Assembly: GCA_025618425.1 (NCBI GenBank)
Contig: CM046838.1
Location: 44,005,302 to 44,069,301 of the forward strand
From: Heliocidaris tuberculata
Taxonomy: Eukaryota; Echinodermata; Echinoidea; Camarodonta; Echinometridae
Direction: 5' to 3'
Length of the DNA: 64,000 nt
The position numbers and the translations under genes are program-made. Below the pieces are notes generated by a model. The model was not told the DNA's origin. It was given only the letters and a program-made list of their open reading frames with translations, and ran no database searches. How positions within the stretch are numbered: position 1 is the first letter of the stretch; the number at the start of each line of letters is the position of its first letter. Positions 44,432 through 55,300 of this stretch are shown piece after piece.

Positions 44432-45590
44432 CTACAAGACCTTCAATTTTCCTGAGCTTTCTCTATAAGCGATCTTGGCCGGGAATAGGAAAAATGGATT
44501 CTTCCCCTGAGAGCGAAGAGACTTCATCTGCTCCATACGGTTCTTTCTCAGTTGACGCACTCTTCTACTGTAATCCTCTGCAACATACAGCTTGTTTCCA
44601 TGATAATTCTCTCCCTTGAATTTCTTAACACACTCAGACCTCACCTTTTCTTTCTGGGAGAAAGACGAAAAGCACACATGAATCATACGTGGCTTGGGAG
44701 ACTTTGAAGCATCACCTTGAGGATGTTGACCTTGTTGAGCCTTAGGGTCATGAACCTGAGCTGGGGGCAGCTTAGTCTAGATTCTATCCGTTTTTTATAT
44801 TTGGTTTATTCCCTAACGCTGCTCTTTCTCTACACGCATATCCCACACAGAGCGCGACTCTCCACTAATCGCGCGAACCCTACAATTTCACCCGTCGAAA
44901 AAAAACTTTGCGAGGGTCGATTTGGAAGGGCTATATCAGTTTTAGCGTTGGGGGTGTATTATTTTCTCAACGGATCGCGTTCGTGCGCGAACAGTCCAGA
45001 CAGTGGACTAGGGGCAGCTTCGTTGGAGTGCGATGTACCCGCTCTATGGAGTAGTCGTTGGATGACAACCCCACAAACTTCTGTAGCACGTCGCTCATCG
45101 TATTCCAACAGTCCTCCCCATCACCAACCTCGGGAACCCCGTGAAACACGAGATTATTCAGTCGCGATCGATTCTCCAAGTAATCAATAAGCAACTTGCA
45201 TGAAGAATTTTCCTCTTGAAGCTGGGCCAGGGTCTTTTTCATTGCCTCAACCTCCATCTCAAGGCTCGTTATCTTATTGTCATGTACATCAACTCTTGTA
45301 GACAGTTCGCCGAGCCTTTTACACAACAGCGCATCAATGGTGTTTTCCATACGATTTTCGAAGTCAGCGAAAAACGTGACAAACCAACCTGGAGCTGCAT
45401 GTGGGGCTTGATTCAGCACGTCGCTAGGACTCGGAGGTGATCTCTCGCCATCCGTGGCCCCGGACATCTCGATACTCGTGCTGGGCACGGTAGACTTATC
45501 ATCGCAGTCCAACTTCGCCTTCTTTTTTGATGGTTTCGTAGGGGTTTCCGGGGGTGAATTCCTTCCTTTTACTGTCCTTTTCTGATCCAT
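44432..45590 (-). pseudogene. LINE ORF1 (L1/transposase-22-like), split by an insert
   Basis: The N-terminal part (45590-45021, from MDQKRTVKGRNSPPETPTKP) has a basic, Pro/Ser-rich tail and a heptad-rich coiled coil (LSTRVDVHDNKITSLEMEVE). It then has an RRM-like start (NRSRLNNLVFHGVPE) and ERVHRTPTKLP. The C-terminal part (44763-44432) continues with IHVCFSSFSQKEKV, KLYVAEDYSRRVRQLRK and LFPAKIAYRESSGK, the L1 ORF1 CTD. A 247-bp segment between direct repeats GGGGCAGCTT breaks the frame; without it the two parts are in the same frame. ORF1p is an RNA-binding chaperone. Confidence 0.87.
44774..45020. mobile_element. 247-bp insert in LINE ORF1 with 10-bp direct repeats
   Basis: GGGGCAGCTT occurs at 44764-44773 and again at 45011-45020. 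The segment between starts AGTCTAGATTC and ends CAGTGGACTA, giving a very short AGTC/GACT inversion at the ends. Removing one repeat and the segment restores ORF1 reading. Content: TCGCGCGAACC, GAACAGTCC, no poly(A), no frame. It could be a small MITE (a 9-10 bp duplication suggests MULE-like) or another insertion; not classified. Confidence 0.7.
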
Positions 45591-45698
45591 AATTTACTTG
45601 ATCCTGAGACACTAAGATATCGCTATAAAAATCCCGCTAATGTTGGAATTTAAACAAAATTTCCGAGCTCAAAAGGAACCCATCCGGTTACTGCGGTC

Positions 45699-45712
45699 TA
45701 ATATAAAAACTT
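45699..45712. repeat. Target-site duplication of the 7-kb LINE (right copy)
   Basis: Second TAATATAAAAACTT, adjoining the 5' end of the minus-strand LINE. The pre-insertion site reads AGGCCTATTTAATATAAAAACTTAACAAAC across the join (given in two parts: AGGCCTATT at 38657-38665 and AACAAACATT after 45712). Confidence 0.88.
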
Positions 45713-46177
45713 AACAAACATTACTATTCATCCTTTGTTACAGGAAGTGTGAGAACAGCAAACATAGTATACTATCATATAATAGTGGATTTAGGACATG
45801 AATGGAGCGGTGGCTATAAAGGCTTAGTGTATGGTGGCATGAAAGGAGGATTAGAGATATGAATAAAATAAAAGACAATAAAGTTTGGGCAACGGTGGGA
45901 ATGAACCTACATAATAATATTACCAGCATATGTTATAAGTCCAGACTTACCAAGAAAGAAATGAAGAGAGAGAAAAGAATGAATACAAGCAAAGGAAAAG
46001 AGGACAGGATGAGTAATCTACCACCTTGCTATATATATATATGGGTATATATATTCGGCCTATGGCCGAAAATTCGAATTTTTTCATCGTATACGGATTT
46101 TTCATTCCTATTTTGTCTATAACTTTGCAAGTCCGAAGCAGATCTATCTTTTTACTATATATATATATATATATATA
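45713..46177. other. Non-coding; TA tracts
   Basis: No gene. TA tracts are at 46028-46055 and 46155-46176, with a small palindromic word TTCGGCCTATGGCCGAA at 46055-46071. Confidence 0.55.
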
Positions 46178-46967
46178 CCCCTCATAAAAGTTTGAACATT
46201 GAACTTTGATCGATTATAAATCTCTGGTCACGACATAATTATCGCCTTGTTTATTATCATTAGAAAGCGTGTTTATTCCTCTTTAAAATAATACCATATG
46301 TGTTATGATTATGCAGTCATGGAATGAGCAGTACATCAGAATAAGGGACAGGGTCAAAAGTGAAAGTTACAAAATGCACTGGTAAGCACTGGTGTTGTTA
46401 CGCAGAGCACTCTTCTTTCTTTGAAATAAGAAAGTATGATTTTTGGTAAATTATTGTAGGGCTATTGTTCCCAACTGGTCATCCATGAATGTCAAACTCT
46501 ATAGAATCCTGAAAATGAAATTTATTCACTGTCTAAGTTTCAAACATGTAAAAAAAAACACATGAAAAGTTGAATTTAAGCCTTGAAGTTTCTCTCGTGA
46601 TTGTTTTTATTTAAGAGAGATGAGTTCATGTGAAATGAAGTGTATTGCATGTTTGTTTGAGTGCACTGTGCAGTATATATGTTGCTCATGGAAGATCAGC
46701 TTTAAAAAACAGCAGCCTTTTGCACTCTTCAAAGAAAGAAGAATGCAGAGCCGAACAGTAGCAGTTGCTTTTGCAACTTTTCACTTTTGACCTTGCCCCT
46801 TATTTTGATGTAGTGCACATTCCATGACTGCAAAATCATAACAAATGAGGCATCATTTAAAAAAGCAATAATCACACTTTCTAATGATAGTAAACATGGC
46901 GTTGATTATGCCATGAAAAAAGAGATATAATTGATCATACTTGGGTTTCCAAACTATTTTTGAGGGG
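46178..46967. mobile_element. Inverted-repeat DNA element, arms ~260 bp
   Basis: CCCCTCATAAAAGTTTG at the left is mirrored by CCCCTCAAAAATAGTTTGG at the right. The arms continue with TATCATTAGAAAG(C/T)GTG, GTTATGATT(A/T)TGCAGTCATGG, ACATCA(G/A)AATAAGG and GGTCAAAAGTGAAA, and reach inward to TTCTTCTTTCTTTGAA. Arms are at about 46178-46440 and 46705-46967, with a ~265-bp centre. Flanking TA repeats hide the target duplication, which would be TA if Tc1/mariner-like. Non-coding. Confidence 0.8.
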
Positions 46968-47178
46968 TTTATATAGGGTGTCCCTGAAAAAAGAACATCA
47001 AAATGTATGGGTAAATTGCTCAATAACTCCAAATCAGTTTTTGATTAATGTACATACCATTGGAAAGCTAATTTTCTCCGCTGTCATTTGCCACCAGAAA
47101 TATGATCAGTTAACTTCATATGATCGATTCCAGACAGTCTAAAGGAACTACTATGACCTTCGACGAGTAAGCACGCGT
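46968..47178. other. Short non-coding gap with GGGTGTCCC motif
   Basis: TATATAGGGTGTCCCTGAAA at 46971-46990 looks like a mariner-type left end, but no matching inverted right end was found before the LINE ORF1. No gene. Confidence 0.4.
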
Positions 47179-48087
47179 GTGGACCCTTCTCCTCTAATTT
47201 GTATTGACTTGTGTGTTAATTTTGATTTTGAAGCGATGAACCGAGACGCTAAGAAAAGACAACGACCGTCCAACAGCCCTGCTAGCCAGGAGGGACCCTC
47301 TGGACCTAGAGACTTCGATGCTGAGTCTGAATCTATACGAAAGCTCATGATGGATCATTTCACAAAGATTGAGGAAAAGTTGGAGAGATTTGAACGGAAT
47401 ATTGAGGCCCAGTTGTTAGATACGAAGACTCGGGTTCTTCAAGTGGAAACAAAACTCAACGATATTATTGCTTCAATCTCGTTTAACGCGAATGAAACTG
47501 AGAAACTTAAAAAGGAGGTGATACCGCTCATGAAAGATCAATTTAGAGAGGAGATAGAAAGGGTCACGAAGGAGCTGGAAAAGATTAACATTTACGCTGC
47601 ACGAGAAAACCTAGTTTTCCTTGGAATCCCTGAAACCGGCAGTGAAGAAGAACAAGAAGATACAAGGGAAGTTGTTTTGAAGTTCCTGAAAGATAAACTA
47701 CACTTTACTGAGCAGGAGATTCAGGGAATCGAATTTCAAAGAGTGCACCGCTGTGCAGCCCCAACGAGACCCCGCCCAATCAAAGCGAGAATGCTCCGTT
47801 ATGGTGACAAGATGAAGATATTGAGGAACGCACGACATTTGAAGGGGACAAAGATCGTTATTACCGAGGATTTACCGAAAGCGGTCAGGGAAGCGAGGAA
47901 AGCCCAGTTTCGTCTACTTCATGCCGCCAAATCAGCGGGGAAGACGGCCTTCTTTTCTCGGGCTGAACCAAGGAAGCTGTACATCGAGCGCAAGTATGTC
48001 CCTGTAAGTGATCAGAATGCCTTACTTGAAGAATTTCTAAAAAATCAAAATAAAGGAAAGCCAATCCAGTTTCTTCCAAGAGATTAA
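47179..48087 (+). CDS. L1/Tx1-type LINE ORF1 protein, ~284-302 aa
   Basis: Intact frame. The likely start is the second Met (MNRDAKKRQRPSNSP, near 47236), giving a basic N-terminus as usual for ORF1p. The first Met is at 47179. It has a long heptad coiled coil (HFTKIEEKLERFERNIEAQ...VTKELEKINIYA), an RRM-like segment opening RENLVFLGIPETGSEE and ERVHRC-type basic stretch FQRVHRCAAPTRPRPIKARM, and a CTD with KIVITEDLPKAVREARKAQF and KTAFFSRAEPRKLYIERKY. This is the canonical L1 ORF1 architecture. It differs in sequence from the ORF1 at 45 kb, so it is a different family. A matching ORF2 lies on the same strand from 54.2 kb. Confidence 0.9.
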   Translation: MDPSPLICIDLCVNFDFEAMNRDAKKRQRPSNSPASQEGPSGPRDFDAESESIRKLMMDHFTKIEEKLERFERNIEAQLLDTKTRVLQVETKLNDIIASISFNANETEKLKKEVIPLMKDQFREEIERVTKELEKINIYAARENLVFLGIPETGSEEEQEDTREVVLKFLKDKLHFTEQEIQGIEFQRVHRCAAPTRPRPIKARMLRYGDKMKILRNARHLKGTKIVITEDLPKAVREARKAQFRLLHAAKSAGKTAFFSRAEPRKLYIERKYVPVSDQNALLEEFLKNQNKGKPIQFLPRD

Positions 48088-48194
48088 ACTGCAGAAAGAA
48101 GAAGTGTAAAAAAGTGCGCCCAATAATGGAGAATAGAGCAGATTCAAGAGGAAGACAGATTTTCATTTTTGATATATTTTCTGTTCTTGTGCGT

Positions 48195-48880
48195 TTACGT
48201 TTGTTGGCTTCAAAACAGTAAACTTGCAAGTCAATTGGGAATGCGGCTGATCCGAGATATTACTGAAATGTAAGAAAAACTGGATAAATCGAAATGGATT
48301 AGTTCTCACCAGACATGATTATAGACAAGTTTATTTTCTAAACCATGCAAATGAACACATATAATGCTGAAATTGCTGAATTGCTGACCAAAACCCCTTT
48401 TTCATTATTGTATGCCTATGTTTTCTACTCAGTGTAAAATGTCATATTGAGTAATTTCCTGAACATTCAACACTGGAAGTTTGTATAATTATAACCATCA
48501 TGACAATGATAACAGAATTGGGGATGTGAAATGGGTCCCAGAAGATTAATTATCCTGCGTTTCCTTAGATTAGAAAAGTGTGTATTTCCCATTTACTGGT
48601 AGAAAACAGAGTACTGATGTGCTGTTTGCTTCAAAGCAGTAAACATGCAAGCAAACAAGGAATGTTGCTGATCTGAGATATTAATGAAATGGAAGAAAAT
48701 CTGGATAAATAGAAATGGAAAACGATTTTCATCAGACATGATTACAGATATGTTTTTTACTTTTAAAATCATGGAAATAAACACATGTGATGTTGAATGT
48801 TTACCAAACTGCTAAGCAAAACACCCCTCTCATTATTATATGCCTATGCTTTCTATTCAGTGTAAAATGTCATAGAATGA
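48195..48880 (+). repeat. Tandem duplication, period ~400 bp
   Basis: GGCTTCAAAACAGTAAAC...CTGATCCGAGATATTA...TGCCTATGTTTTCTACTC...GTGTAAAATGTCAT (about 48205-48455) is repeated as TGCTTCAAAGCAGTAAAC...CTGATCTGAGATATTA...TGCCTATGCTTTCTATTC...GTGTAAAATGTCAT (about 48628-48872). Both are just 3' of ORF1. No coding potential. Confidence 0.8.
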
Positions 48881-50369
48881 GAATTTTTGGGAGTCAGGTG
48901 TTGGTCTGGTACCTTTTTAAATGTTGGGTTGCGCCGAGCGGGTTTAATTGGGGTGGCGCCGGGTCATAATTGAGCAGTTTTAGTCCCATTCGTTTGTTTT
49001 TTTTCTTCTTACATTACTAAACATTTTAATAGACAAGTAGAGTTAAAATAATTGTAACTTGAAAACAAAATAGTGGAATTGAATCAGCTTTGTTTGACGC
49101 TGATGGTCGGGTGTGGACAGGTAGGATGCCGGAATGGTGATGGATTGGTGCCTGGCTTTTGCAACGTACATCAATTTTATTTCTTTAAAAGAAAATAAAA
49201 GAAGGAAGTAAAGAACAATTTAGGGAAGAAGGAAATACATGTAGGGTACAAAACATGAACAATGTTTTGTTTCTTGCTGTATCAATGTGATTTTATTAGC
49301 CTTTTTGTAATGTCAGGAATGTAAAACCCTGAGAGATTTTTTTTTCCTCTCTCTCTCCATGCATTTTGATATTGAAATGCTATAACTCAAAACGATAATG
49401 CTAAATTCACTTTTAACATGTTTAAGTACATTTACGAAAGTGTTGAAACTTTACAGGTTATTGCCAATAGTGTACACTGTATTTTTTTTCTTTTATTCGT
49501 GTTATAATTCAAAAATGAATTTGCCTATCATAGTGTGGAAAATATCATCGTAAAGGGTTACCAGTTGTCTAAAGAATCGAAATTGCACACGTTGCCAAAG
49601 TAAAAGTAGTAATGCCGTGTAAATCATGTTGATGTTTGACGATTAATTAAATAGTTGGCTCTAGAACATACACGTAACTTGAAAAGGTTGAAATATCATT
49701 GGTATTGTTTTTTGTTTTTTTTCTCTAACTATCTCAACATTTATCAATGTGTGTGTTTATTAAGTGTTATGTTACACAAGAAGGAAATTGCTTACTCGTC
49801 GAAGGTCATAGCTTGTAAAATATAGCAAATTGTACATTATGATTTAATTTTTTTTTTTGTTGTTGTTGTTGATGGATGCATTCAATAATTTGTCGATCAT
49901 GGTGAGTTACTGGTTGCCTAAGGAAATGGAAATGTTACATGAGCCCAAAGTAGAGATATGTTGAAATATTATTGGTATGTGTAAATTGCATGCAGTCTAT
50001 TATGAAACCGAAATTATACATGTTGTTGGGAGCTAAGTTTATCAAAATATATACGATCACAGCTGTTAATCTTTTTCCTTCAGGTTAGGTGAACTAAAGC
50101 AATTATATTATAATATTGTAATTCTAAAGATATTCAAGTATTTGAAGGTTTTTTTTTTTGTTTTGTTTTGTTTTTTTTTTTGTTTTGCGTTTTTTGTATG
50201 AAAAGGTAGCAGGGAATAGGAATTGAGAAATTCCTGCAGGGTGACTGATGATCGTATGATTTTGAAAGTTCACATGTAACGGCTAATTATTGTGCAAAAG
50301 CTACATCAGTTGTTTAGAAAAGGAAACAAAAGAGAATTTTTTTTTTCTTTTCCTTCCCTCCTTAGGTTG
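48881..50369. other. Non-coding, no feature recognised
   Basis: Contains GGGTTGCGCCGAGCGGG near 48925 and many T-runs. Loose internal similarity (GTTGAAATAT(C/T)ATTGGTAT at about 49687 and 49970) hints at further diverged tandem units leading into the next array. Confidence 0.5.
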
Positions 50370-53300
50370 GCTAAATACATGTTGCCTATGGGGGACAGTG
50401 AGGCCTAGTTTGGGCGGAAGAATTTTGAAGGGAGGGGACAGATTGAGTTAAATTCTTTCTTTTAGTTCGCGTGAAGTATTTAGATTCCTTCATTCATTCA
50501 GGCTAGCGAAAGCTCCTTTCAATCACTAATATCAGTACCATCTGTCTCAAACAGAATGACAATACTTAAAAGGTATCAGTATACGGGGATTTTGAACTTG
50601 TTACATTTACATATCCATTCAAAAAGTCAGTGATAGCTACAGCCAACAGGGTGAACAGTCGGTCGGATATAGTAGGGGTCATATAATTATGCAAATACTA
50701 TGTCATTTAAAGTGAGTTGTATATTGCTCCTCTATTTAGCTAAATTAACAGACCATGAGGCCTATTTAGGCGAAATTTGAGGGGAAGAGCCATATCGCAT
50801 ATTTTCTTTCTTGCAGCTTGCGTATACTGGCATAATCGGGGAGAAAGTATTTCAATAAATTTTTGCATAGTAGTGGAAAATTCCTTTCAACTATACCGTC
50901 TTAAATAAACTGACAGTACTTTAAGGCATCCATTTAGAGGTTTTGTTCTTGTAATAATTTGCATGTTTTCAAGTATAAAACCAATAGGGCATAGAATTTA
51001 AATTTCAGGTCAGGGTGAATATATTCAGTCATGCGATATAGAGGCCTAGTCTGGGCGGAATTTGAGGGGAGGGGCCACTTAGCGTGCTTTTTTTTCCCAG
51101 CACGCGTACTGACCAAATTAGGAAGTCAATGTATCCATTAGGGTTTTGATTCTTGATATTTGCATAATTATTCAGGCAAGTGAGAACTCCATTCAATTGT
51201 TGATTGTTGAGCTGCTGGTAATAGAACTTCAGATATTCCTGTAACGTCTTTGAAATTTTGTCTTACGAATTGGAAAGTTCACATTGTATGGCTTATACAT
51301 GTACATGGAAATTCCTTCTTTTTTTTTTTTTTTTTTTTGCTCCTCCGCTTAGCCAAACTGACAATAACCATGATTAGGTCTAGTCTGTACGGAATTTTGA
51401 AAGGAATGCTCCGATTGTGTAGTTCTTTAATTTCTTTTGTCCTAAAGTAGACAGATAAAAGCATTCCTGTATTTTCATAAGACAGTATTCTGTTTAGAGA
51501 TAGTTCTATAATCACTGATACATCGGGTCATGCATTCTGGATATCCCTGCAAGGGGTGAATAGCCTGGATTATGAATTTTCTGAAAGTTCACATCCACTG
51601 GCGTAGCCAGGATTTTTCAAGAGGGGGGGGCCAAGGCGAGGGAGCGAAGCGACCGAGCGGGGGAGGGTGTGGGAGGGGGTATCCCCCTCCCACGGTAGGA
51701 AAATTTTTTAAAACCAGGTCATGAAAATGGCATTTTCTGCACCCTAAAATTCTATTCTGGTGTAACCTACTTGAGAAGTGACAGATGAAATAGGATTTTT
51801 TTTTTCTCTACTCCGCTGGAATGAATTGTAGTGGAAGGATTACCACTCCTTGGGGCTCCAGAATTCCAAGCAATACGCAAAATTACATGTAGTTGGTGTG
51901 TATAAATAGCTGTACCAGTGTACATACGAAACGTTGAAACCCGTGTTTTCGGATAGGAAAATATACAGACTAACAACCAAAAACCCACACACAGACACAC
52001 TGACTATTGACTAACATATGACTAAGAGGACGCCCTTTCTCATGGAGTGGAATTTATATCTCATCTCAAGCGGTAGTCTCATTTGAAAACACATGCAACA
52101 TCTTTATTAGGTGTATGTAAAAGACTTTAGCAATTTATTTAGCTGCCTTGTTTAGCTCTTTATCTCATTTTCTCGGTTAGAGGTTGTTCATTAGTTGCCT
52201 AATTCGTATATACTACACGAATCCAGCTACGTACTCCTTCATTTAAGTACTGAGGAATTATATAGTTTGATTAATTTTTGTAACCAAAATGAACATCAAT
52301 GTGAGTATTTAGCACGGAAAAATATTAGAATTACATCGTGTAAAGAGTATAGAGATCACAATTTGTAATAAAAACATATGGAAATAATGTAATTACACAT
52401 AGAGAACGGGCTAAACAAAGTCTTCATACAACCAAGTCAAGCGCACATGATTTGCCACATGTGAAGGCCGTTTTTGTCATTCAATTTAGTGATAATAGAT
52501 TTGACTCAAAACTGTAAACATCAAAGCAGAAAGCATCTCGTCCGATGACTTACTAGTATATAAAATACGACTTGAACAAAGAATGAAATTGTATCTTTTT
52601 TGAATATTCCTCTATAAAATCGAACTCTACCTTGAAAAACAGTGTTTTGCTTCTCCTCGGATGAAGACCATAAAAATGATATAACGGTGACATTGTTTTC
52701 GTATAAAAGCAATGTTGGCTACCACAATGATAACTCTTAAACAAACTCAAGATTTACAAAACGAAGAAAATGGTTATTGCCTCCATCGGACATATACCCA
52801 TTCACAAAGAGAGGTTTATATTCGGCAAGAATAACTGATACGCCTCTTCATCATTCTGAGTACAATTTCTTTCAACTCTCGACAAACTAAAAGAAATATA
52901 AATGTTCTGTTACCAATCTACTTAGTCAATGTTGTTAACAAAGTTTCGGGGTTATGATTTGGAAAGGAACAGTTTTTGCTGGAAATGAAAGCAGTGTTTA
53001 TTTTGTTTACTTTTTTGGTAATATTTCCATTTTATTTTTCCTTATTTCGATTGTAAGGTAGGGGTAGGGTAAGTCCTAGTAAGACCAGCATGTGAAAAGG
53101 AAATTATTTTTTTTTTTTTTTTTTGCTCTCCGATCAACAGGGGGGGCCATGGCCCCCTTGTGCCCCCCCCTGGCTACGCCTGTGTTCACATCTTGTTGGG
53201 GCCATATTGTGCAAATTATTTATGTCATTTAATCTCAGTTTGTGTTTTGCTCCTCTGGTATGCCAAAATTGAAAGTTGACAAGCCTATTTAGGGCGAAAT

Positions 53301-53500
53301 TTGAGGGGAGGAGCTAGCTCGCGTATTTTCTTTCGCCTTGTGTACTGGCCAAAATGCATCCATCGAGGACTTGCTGTCTCAGGTTTTGGCTCATTTTCTT
53401 AAGCTAGTGAGAATTTTTTTTTTTTTTTTTTTTCACTTTCCTTTAAATGATTAATATTCTAGGGAGAGAATTTGAGATTTTCATGTAATATTTTCATTAA
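50370..53500 (+). repeat. ~330-bp tandem array, five diverged units
   Basis: The anchor GAGGCCTA(G/T)T(C/T)TGGGCGGAATTTGAGGGGAGG occurs in variants at 50401, 50758, 51042, 51375 and 53282. Each is preceded by TGCTCCTC...TTAGCCAAA and followed by a GCGTGTACTGGCCAAA-type block and AGTGAGAA(C)TCC. Spacing is 284-357 bp once the hAT-like insert in the fourth unit is removed. All in one orientation; non-coding. Confidence 0.78.
51596..53184. mobile_element. hAT-like DNA element, 1,589 bp, 8-bp TSD
   Basis: Starts CACTGGCGTAGCCAGG and ends, inverted, CACAGGCGTAGCCAGG: 16-bp terminal repeats with one mismatch. It is flanked by perfect TTCACATC duplications at 51588-51595 and 53185-53192. Runs of G next to both ends give GGGGGGCCAAGG and GGGGGGCCATGG. 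No transposase frame is present, so non-autonomous. The tandem-array unit reads on uninterrupted across the target site (GAAAGTTCACATC | TTGTTGG). Confidence 0.9.
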
Positions 53501-54010
53501 CATTATGGGTTACGAATTTTGGAAGCTTATACAGTTAGCTTGGTTTATATGCAAATTGTATTTTTCAAAGCATTAATTGTGGTTTTGTAAGATTTGCATT
53601 TGTCGTTTCAAGAAAGAAATTTGCATGTTAATATATAATTTCAGGTTTCATTGCAAGGTGTAAACAGCTGTGTTGTACTTTTTTGCTTGTTTTCAATTCT
53701 CAATATAACATTTTCTTTTGTAATAATGCTTTTTATACAGAAACCAATTGCCACATAACATGTTTATCTCGGAAATGAGCAAGTTTGGGAATATTCCCAT
53801 TGTAAATATGAAGTATAGTTGGTCGCAGTGTATTTTTTCCCTTTTGTTTACATGTGCATTGTAAGTGATAGACTCATGCACCACCTTGGTTTAAATCAAT
53901 CATGAAGCGGCCAACTTTTAACTTTTAAATGATTTCTTTTACTTCCTTTTGCTGGTTTGTTCTTAATGGAGGAAGAAGGGTCCTGTAAATCGAGGTCAAG
54001 TTTCCCTTTG

Positions 54011-54041
<31 letters not shown>

Positions 54042-54244
54042 CTTTTTTTTTTCCCCCTTCTCTTTCTTCCTTGATCATTGGCTTGTTGTTCTGCCCAGTT
54101 TTTTGGGGGGATAATGTTCAGAAATTTTGAAGTAAGTAGTTTTGTATGTAATGTTTTGGAAGTCAACAATTGCCATACTGTGCCATTGCTCCCCTGGTCC
54201 ATCCTTCTGATGCGGAAGCTTCAGTTGATCCATACTCTCTCAAA
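53501..54244. other. Non-coding leader before LINE ORF2
   Basis: Contains a T-run at 54013-54050. The Lys-rich minus-strand frames are artefacts of it. No gene. Confidence 0.55.
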
Positions 54245-55300
54245 ATGATGGAGGAGGAATGTAAAGCTTTTAATATATCATGCAATTGTTTCTCGATCAA
54301 TGTTAGAGGGATTAGAGATATTAGTAAAAGAGAAAGAGTATTATCATGGTGTAGAGAAAAAAGAGCAGATATTGTTTTTATGCAAGAAACATACAGCACC
54401 AAGGATGTTGAAGATAGATGGGGCTCAATGTGGAATGGCCCGTGCTTTTTCAGCCACGGTACAAACCATAGTAAAGGCGTTTTAACCTTAATAAACCCCT
54501 CAGTAGATTTTAAGGTTAACAATATTGTGCAGGATTTAGAAGGTAGATATATCATATTGCAATGTGTCATTCAAGAGTTGAATGTTATTCTGTGTAACGT
54601 TTACTTTCCCACCAGGGATAAAGAAGCTCAGCAAAGACAACTTTTATGTAAAATAGTACGAGAGATAGATAAAGTAAATATAAATGAAAGCTCAATAATA
54701 ATAGGAGGAGATTTTAATATGATAAGGAATTTCGATTTAGATTATATGGGGAATTCTTTACATAGAGTTCAAAATAGTTTTAATGCACAAATGGATGAGT
54801 TTATGGATACATATAATCTTATAGATATTTGGAGGAAGAGAAACCCGCTTAAGAGACAATTTACATACAAACAGAAAAATCCTTTTATGCAGAGTCGTTT
54901 GGATTACTGGATCATTTCCGAGTGTTTAGAGGGGTATATTGCAAGATCCGAAATTATTCCGTCTGTTGCATCAGATCATTCATCAATTAATGTGTTTTTG
55001 TTTATGAAAAGTAAGAATAATGAAAAGAAAAACGGACATTCATATTGGAAATTTAATAGTAGCTTATGCAATGACATTACATATGTTAACCAAATGAAAC
55101 AGGAGATAGTTCGGCTAAAAAGTGAGTTTGAATCAGAAATAAAAGACAAACGAGTGTTATGGGACTTTATTAAAATGAAAATAAGAAGCTTTACTCAAAA
55201 ATACTCTAAACAGAAAGCAAAAGTTAGGAGACAATGTATTGATACTTTAGAGAAGGAAATTCAGGAATTAGAAAGGTTATTGTTAGATGGGATACATGTA
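54245..55300 (+). CDS. LINE ORF2, part 1: endonuclease and linker
   Basis: Best start is the Met at 54245 or 54248 (MMEEECKAFN); the frame is open upstream to 54170. APE endonuclease motifs: FSINVRGIRD, FMQETYS, GVLTLIN, IGGDFNMIRN, SRLDYWIIS and SDHSSINV, with all expected catalytic residues. The basic linker before the RT follows (KQKAKVRRQC...EKEIQELERLLLDGIH). At 55300 the frame is broken by a 7,127-bp DNA element and continues in the same frame at 62430. L1/Tx1 superfamily. Together with 62430-64000 it forms one uninterrupted coding sequence that runs past the window end. Confidence 0.93.

Larger units (their letters stand above)
38679..45698 (-). mobile_element. Full-length L1/Tx1-type LINE with poly(A) and TSD
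   Basis: Minus-strand element of about 7.0 kb: short 5' UTR (45698-45591), ORF1 (45590-44432), inter-ORF spacer and 5' part of ORF2 from 43528, ORF2 to 39762, about 1.08 kb of 3' UTR and a poly(A) tail (T-run at 38677-38696 on the plus strand). The 14-bp duplication TAATATAAAAACTT brackets it. The endonuclease and RT resemble the L1 superfamily, Tx1-like branch. ORF2 has one frameshift near 40860 and ORF1 is interrupted by a 247-bp insert. It is otherwise well preserved, so a relatively young copy. Confidence 0.92.

Noticed and set aside
46971..47150. Mariner-type element starting GGGTGTCCCTGAAA
   Set aside because: Only one end is seen; no inverted right end or TA-flanked partner was found before the LINE ORF1.
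54163..54570. Minus-strand frame of 135 residues
   Set aside because: It lies opposite the well-supported LINE endonuclease frame and has no motif.
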